From: Ramlibacter sp.
GTDB taxonomy: Bacteria > Pseudomonadota > Gammaproteobacteria > Burkholderiales > Burkholderiaceae_C
Length of the DNA stretch: 9,136 nucleotides
Reading direction: 5' to 3'
NCBI GenBank assembly: GCA_023701085.1
Contig: JAMPXR010000077.1
Span: 1-9,136 of the forward strand
The translations under genes were made by a program, and so were the position numbers. The notes beneath the pieces are model-generated. The model saw nothing but the letters and a program-made list of their open reading frames with translations, was not told where the DNA came from and made no database searches. Numbering within the stretch: the stretch's first letter is position 1; each line of letters opens with the position of its first letter. Below are positions 5,631 to 9,136 of this stretch, piece by piece.

Positions 5631-6530
5631 GTGAGAGAACGAAAACAACAACTGGACGCGCTCGCGATCCTGCTGCTGCTGGCCTGCTGCCTGTTCTGGG
5701 GCTTCCAGCAAATCCTGATCAAGACCACGGTGACGGAAGTGCCGCCGCTGTGGCAGGCGTCGCTGCGCTTTGCGGGCGCCACCGCGCTGCTGTGGCTGTG
5801 GTGCGCGGTACGCGGCATTCCGCTGTTCCAGCGCGATGGCACCCTGGGCGCGGGCCTGCTGGCGGGGGTGCTGTTCGCGGGCGAGTTCACCGGCATCTAC
5901 CTGGGTTTGCGTGACACGACCGCGTCACGGCTCACCGTCTTTCTCTACACCTCGCCGTTCGTGGTCGCCCTGCTGCTGCCGCGCCTGGTGCCGTCCGAAC
6001 GACTGCGCTCGCTGCAGTGGACCGGGCTGGTGATCGCCTTCGGCGCGGTCGCCCTGGCGTTCGGCGAAGGATTCGGCGGCGGCAGCACGTCGCGGCAGCT
6101 GCGCGGCGACGCGTTCGCGCTGGCCGCCGGCATCCTGTGGGGCTTGACCACCCTGGTGATCCGCGCCAGCGCCCTGTCCACCGCCAGCGCGGAAAAGACG
6201 CTGTTCTACCAGGTGGCGGTGACGACCGTGGCCGCGCCGCTGCTGTCGCTGGCGTTGGGCGAATCCTGGTCGCTGCAGTATTCGGCCTACGCCTGGGGCT
6301 CGCTCGCCCTGCAGACGGCGATCGGCGCCTTCGCGAGCTACCTCACCTGGATGTGGCTGCTGCGGCATTACCCGGCCACGCAGATGTCCTCGTTCACCTT
6401 CATCACGCCGGTGTTCGCGCTGGTGCTGGGCGTGGCCTTGCTCGAGGAGCCGCTCACCTTGAAGCTGCTGCTGGCGCTGGCCGCCGTGGTGGCTGGCATC
6501 GTGCTGGTCAATCGCAAGCCCGGCGCCTGA
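5631..6530 (+). CDS. EamA/DMT-family transporter (RhaT/YdcZ-like permease)
   Basis: A 299-residue inner-membrane protein of the drug/metabolite transporter superfamily with about ten TM segments in two EamA repeats (roughly residues 10-142 and 162-294). Typical landmarks are ACCLFWGFQQILIK in TM1, a first-repeat end near FLYTSPFVVALLLPRLVPSE, the mirrored ALAAGILWGLTTLVIRA opening of the second repeat, and SSFTFITPVFALVLGVALLEEPLT before the last helix; this proline/acidic signature is diagnostic for the family. Substrates of these permeases range from amino acids and metabolites to drugs, and nothing here identifies this one. The start is GTG 5631 (MRERKQQLD...): the open frame extends further upstream, but that stretch is out-of-frame shadow of the BON gene, and the ATG at 5623 is in another frame. 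It is convergent with acetoacetyl-CoA synthetase. Confidence 0.93.
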   Translation: MRERKQQLDALAILLLLACCLFWGFQQILIKTTVTEVPPLWQASLRFAGATALLWLWCAVRGIPLFQRDGTLGAGLLAGVLFAGEFTGIYLGLRDTTASRLTVFLYTSPFVVALLLPRLVPSERLRSLQWTGLVIAFGAVALAFGEGFGGGSTSRQLRGDAFALAAGILWGLTTLVIRASALSTASAEKTLFYQVAVTTVAAPLLSLALGESWSLQYSAYAWGSLALQTAIGAFASYLTWMWLLRHYPATQMSSFTFITPVFALVLGVALLEEPLTLKLLLALAAVVAGIVLVNRKPGA

Positions 6531-6536
6531 ACACCG

Positions 6537-6570
6537 GCGCGCCAGGGGGCGGCAGCCCTCTCAGGCGCGC
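6537..6570. terminator. bidirectional hairpin between convergent genes
   Basis: GCGCGCC-AGGGGGC (6537-6550) pairs with GCCCTCT-CA-GGCGCGC (6555-6570): 14 pairs including one G-U, with a GGCA tetraloop and a two-nucleotide bulge. It fills the 30-bp gap between the transporter stop and the synthetase stop, whose TGA lies in its right arm. There is no T-tract on either strand, so it would act as a U-less or Rho-assisted end point or as a 3' stabilising hairpin for both messages. Confidence 0.55.
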
Positions 6571-8576
6571 GGCGCCAGCCGCTGCCGCGCGAACGCCACG
6601 TACCAGTCCAGGCATCCCGGGTTGGCCATCGCGTCCTTGTTGACGACCTTCTCCAGCGGCTGGCCGAGCAGCAGTTTCTTGATCGGCAGTTCCTGCTTCT
6701 TGCCCGACAGGGTGCGCGGAATCTCGGCGACCTGGAAGATGCCGTCCGGCACGAAGCGCGGCGACAGCGCGGTCCGGATGGCGTCGTTGATCCTGCCCTT
6801 GACGCCGTCGTCCAGGGCCATGTCCGGGCGCAGCACCACGAACAGCGGCATGTAGCTTTCGCGGCCCAGGTACTCCAGGTCCACCGCCATCGAGTCCAGC
6901 ACCTCGGGCAGGGCCTCCACGGCGCTGTACAGCTCGCTGGTGCCCATGCGCAGCCCATGGCGGTTGATCGTCGCGTCGCTGCGGCCGTAGATGACGCAGC
7001 CGCCCGAGGGCATGATCCTGAGCCAGTCGCCATGCCGCCACACGTGGGGGTACATGTCGAAATAGGACGCGAGATAACGCTGGTTGCCCGCGTCGCCCCA
7101 GAAGAACAGCGGCATCGAGGGGATGGGCGCGGTGCACACCAGTTCACCGACCTCGTCGATCACCGGCTCGCCCCGTTCGTTCCAGGCCTCGACGGCGCAC
7201 CCGAGCAGGCGGCATTGCATCTGGCCCGGCGCCTGCGGCAGCTCCCGGTTGCCGCCGATGAAGGCACCGGCGAAGTCGGTGCCGCCGGAGATGTTGCACC
7301 ACCAGATGTCGGACTTGCCGATCCGCTCGAACTGCCGGGTGCCCCAGCGCTGGGCCTCCTCGGACAGGGGCGATCCGGTGGTGCCCAGCGCGCGCACCGG
7401 CCGCAGGTCGCCGCAGGCCGCCAGGTCGACCTGCGCCTTCATGCAGTTGGCGAAGAAGGCGGCCCCGGCGCCGAAGAAGGTCACGCCCAGGTCGGCCGCG
7501 AATCGCCACAACACGCTCCAGTCGGGCTTGTCCTTGGCGCCACCGGGATTGCCGTCGTAGATGCAGCAGGTCGTGCCGTGCAGCAGTCCGCTCACCTGGG
7601 CGTTCCACATCACCCAGCCGGTGGAGCTGTACCAGAAATAGCGCTCGCCCAGATTGTTCTCGTCGTAGCTGCAGCCGATGTCGTTGTGCAGCACCTTCAG
7701 CGTCAGCGCCACCAGCACGGCGCCGCCATGGCCGTGCACGATCGGTTTGGGCAGGCCGGTGGTGCCGCTGGAATAAACGATCCACAGGGGATGGTCGAAC
7801 GGCAGCCAGAGCGGCTGGAAGCCCGCGGTCTGCGCGTCCTCGCGCGCCGTGGCCTGCGCCATGTCCGTCATCGGCGCCAGCGCCTGCAGCGCCGCCTCCT
7901 CCACGCCCAGGTTGCGGTGCACGATCAGGTGCCGCACGCTGGGCAAGGCGGCGCGCAGTTCGGCCACCACCGCGGTGCGATCGAAATCGCGCCCGCCGTA
8001 ACGCACGCCGTCGCACGCGATCAGCACCTTGGGCTCGATCTGCCGGAAGCGGTCCAGCACGGCGTGGGTGCCCATGTCCGGGGCGCAGATGCTCCAGATA
8101 CCGCCCACGCTGACGACGGCCAGAAAGGCGACCATGGCCTCGGGGATGTTGGGCAGGTAGGCCGCCACGCGGTCGCCGGGCTGCAGACCCTGCGCCTGGA
8201 GGTGCAGCGCGAGCGATGCGACCCGGCGCTGCAATTCGGGCCAGCTCAGCTCGCGCTGCTCGCCCTTCTCGTTGCGGCTGACGACCGCCATGAAGCCGCC
8301 CGCATGGGCCCGCGCGACATGGCGCAGCACCTGATGCGCGTAATTGACCTGCGCGCCTTCGAACCACTGCGCGCCCGGCATTTTCGCTTGCCCCAGCACG
8401 GCTCGGTGCGCGGTAGGCGAGCGCAGGTCGAAGTAGTCCCAGATGCTTTGCCAGAAGCCGGCCAGGTCGGTCGTCGACCAGCGCCACAGGGCGTCGTAGC
8501 TGTCGAACGACAGGCCGCGCTGGTCGCGCAGCCAGTTCTGGTACAGGCGGATCTGGGGAACGTAGGGCGCGGCCAT
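6561..8576 (-). CDS. aacS: acetoacetyl-CoA synthetase (acetoacetate-CoA ligase)
   Basis: A 671-residue cytoplasmic acyl-adenylate-forming enzyme (EC 6.2.1.16 type) that activates acetoacetate with ATP and CoA, linking ketone-body, leucine or PHB breakdown to acetyl-CoA. Signature parts in order are an N-terminal ACAS_N-like region (WSTTDLAGFWQSIWDYFDL, 33-51), the phosphate-binding YSSGTTGLPK (268-277), STGWVMWN (318-325), ISGGTDFAG (429-437), HGDWL (515-519), GRSDATINRHG (531-541) and PRTLSGKKQELPIKK (620-634) with the expected adenylation lysine at K626. The STGWVMWNAQVSGLL and TDFAGAF stretches are characteristic of acetoacetyl- rather than acetyl-CoA synthetases. The frame is open to 8648, but I chose ATG 8576 because the extra 24 residues come from the intergenic region and look non-conserved. 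No clear ribosome site precedes either start. The gene is divergent from the small membrane-protein gene at 8682. Confidence 0.95.
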   Translation of the reverse strand: MAAPYVPQIRLYQNWLRDQRGLSFDSYDALWRWSTTDLAGFWQSIWDYFDLRSPTAHRAVLGQAKMPGAQWFEGAQVNYAHQVLRHVARAHAGGFMAVVSRNEKGEQRELSWPELQRRVASLALHLQAQGLQPGDRVAAYLPNIPEAMVAFLAVVSVGGIWSICAPDMGTHAVLDRFRQIEPKVLIACDGVRYGGRDFDRTAVVAELRAALPSVRHLIVHRNLGVEEAALQALAPMTDMAQATAREDAQTAGFQPLWLPFDHPLWIVYSSGTTGLPKPIVHGHGGAVLVALTLKVLHNDIGCSYDENNLGERYFWYSSTGWVMWNAQVSGLLHGTTCCIYDGNPGGAKDKPDWSVLWRFAADLGVTFFGAGAAFFANCMKAQVDLAACGDLRPVRALGTTGSPLSEEAQRWGTRQFERIGKSDIWWCNISGGTDFAGAFIGGNRELPQAPGQMQCRLLGCAVEAWNERGEPVIDEVGELVCTAPIPSMPLFFWGDAGNQRYLASYFDMYPHVWRHGDWLRIMPSGGCVIYGRSDATINRHGLRMGTSELYSAVEALPEVLDSMAVDLEYLGRESYMPLFVVLRPDMALDDGVKGRINDAIRTALSPRFVPDGIFQVAEIPRTLSGKKQELPIKKLLLGQPLEKVVNKDAMANPGCLDWYVAFARQRLAPRA

Positions 8577-8589
8577 CTTGGGGAACAGA

Positions 8590-8623
8590 GTCAACAGGGG
8601 CTTCAGATTACCAAACCTGTCAA
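8590..8623 (-). promoter_or_regulatory. candidate promoter region of the acetoacetyl-CoA synthetase gene
   Basis: On the minus strand there is a perfect TTGACA (8623-8618), but no -10 hexamer 16-18 nt after it. An extended -10-like TGGTAATCT (8613-8605) sits too close to use it. TTGAC recurs at 8594-8590, 29 bp on, giving a short direct repeat (TTGAC-N4-TT) that could be an operator half-site pair. The region is richer in A/T than its surroundings. Which element drives transcription cannot be decided by eye. Confidence 0.3.
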
Positions 8624-8670
8624 ACCGCGCGCCCGGGCAACTCGGCATTTCCCGCAGGGTTGGGCCGACC

Positions 8671-8676
8671 TAGAAT
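8671..8676 (+). promoter_or_regulatory. -10 hexamer directly before the small membrane-protein gene
   Basis: TAGAAT matches TATAAT at 5 of 6 bases and lies 5 nt before ATG 8682. The expected transcript start, 6-7 nt after the hexamer, falls on or next to the start codon. No Shine-Dalgarno sequence is present. The -35 region (TTTCCC at 8648-8653) is poor. Confidence 0.45.
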
Positions 8677-8681
8677 GACTC

Positions 8682-9098
8682 ATGAACGCGCAGCCCAGCG
8701 GCGACTCCAGCGACGGCGCGGCGCCGCCGCTGGCCGGCCGTGCGGCGCAGGATGCGAACCGGGCGCAGGCCAGTTCGACGACCGTGTTCCGCATGCGGAT
8801 GAAGCGCGCGCCGCTCTGGTTCTGTTCCTTCCTCGCCGGCAACAGCCGGGAAAAGCTGCGCCTGCGCGACGAACTGGTGCTGATCAAGGACGCCTGGCCG
8901 CTGCTGATGAAACAGCGCAACGGCGGAAAGTGGACGCCTGAAGAGAAGTTGCGGCTCAAGGCGATCGTCCGCTCCGCCTCGTCCGTCAGTCCCTACCTGT
9001 TCATTTGGGCGCTGCCGGGGTCGGTCGTGTTGCTGCCCTTCCTGGCCTGGTATCTCGACCGCCAGCGCAGGCGCGCGCTGCGCAAGCCGGCTCCCTGA
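8682..9098 (+). CDS. small single-TM protein with a LETM1-like C-terminal half
   Basis: A 138-residue protein of unknown function. Residues 1-34 are polar and low-complexity (S/A/G/P-rich). Residues 40-80 are basic and amphipathic (FLAGNSREKLRLRDELVLIKD, then AWPLLMKQRNGG). KWTPEEKLRLKAIVRSASS (83-101) is followed by one membrane segment, about 104-125 (SPYLFIWALPGSVVLLPFLAWYL), and a strongly basic tail DRQRRRALRK. The basic tail suggests the C-terminus is cytoplasmic. The order of basic helix, then LP-G-S/LLP membrane segment, then a charged tail recalls the LETM1 domain's ribosome-binding-like core, but much shortened. This is a resemblance by eye, not a firm assignment. No Shine-Dalgarno site is present, and translation may be leaderless. 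The gene ends 38 bp before the window edge. Confidence 0.8.
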   Translation: MNAQPSGDSSDGAAPPLAGRAAQDANRAQASSTTVFRMRMKRAPLWFCSFLAGNSREKLRLRDELVLIKDAWPLLMKQRNGGKWTPEEKLRLKAIVRSASSVSPYLFIWALPGSVVLLPFLAWYLDRQRRRALRKPAP

Positions 9099-9136
9099 CG
9101 CGGCCCGGCACCCGCGCGATCACGCGCGAACCGCCG

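Noticed and set aside
6957..8678. A 573-codon plus-strand open frame opposite acetoacetyl-CoA synthetase.
   Set aside because: It mirrors the synthetase codons; composition is H/Q/R/A/G-rich with no domain, while the minus strand has all the ligase motifs.
1..9136. Insertion sequences, prophage genes, CRISPR arrays or toxin-antitoxin/defence modules.
   Set aside because: No transposase, integrase, regularly spaced repeat or nuclease/toxin motif was seen on either strand; gene content and codon use are uniform throughout.

Overview
The window is GC-rich chromosomal DNA (GC-rich third codon positions, long open antisense frames in every gene) with a gene set typical of a Burkholderiales betaproteobacterium, probably Comamonadaceae-like. 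That placement is an inference from protein style and gene content; no rRNA or other phylogenetic marker is present. I see no mobile element, tRNA, rRNA, CRISPR array, phage gene or toxin/defence system. This looks like an ordinary metabolic and housekeeping region, and I did not find a convincing new multi-gene system.

Layout: positions 1-258 hold the C-terminal end of a LysR-type regulator that enters from the left. It is followed on the + strand by a calcineurin-like metallophosphoesterase (312-1136) and a small exported or membrane-anchored, cysteine-free thioredoxin-fold-like protein (1295-1849). On the - strand, 1863-2789 encodes an ArgP/LysG-type LysR regulator. It is divergent from a D-amino acid dehydrogenase gene, dadA (2869-4194). 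The 79-bp AT-rich gap between them carries a dyad and a plausible promoter. A flavin reductase (4384-4893), a BON-domain periplasmic protein (5077-5592) and an EamA/DMT permease (5631-6530) follow on the + strand. The permease converges on acetoacetyl-CoA synthetase (6561-8576, - strand) across a 30-bp gap, with a long GC hairpin over the junction. A small single-TM protein with a LETM1-like look (8682-9098) is divergent from the synthetase.

Functional links: the clearest is argP/dadA, where an amino-acid-sensing regulator sits head-to-head with a D-amino acid oxidising enzyme instead of its classical lysine/arginine exporter partner. Acetoacetyl-CoA synthetase would feed acetoacetate from leucine, ketone-body or PHB breakdown into acetyl-CoA metabolism. 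The other genes look like single transcription units or short pairs with no obvious shared pathway.

Non-coding points worth a look are the -10-like hexamers 6-8 nt before four start codons (possible leaderless transcripts), a nested inverted-repeat structure at 4904-5047, and a gene-like but start-less minus-strand coding remnant at 4268-4363.
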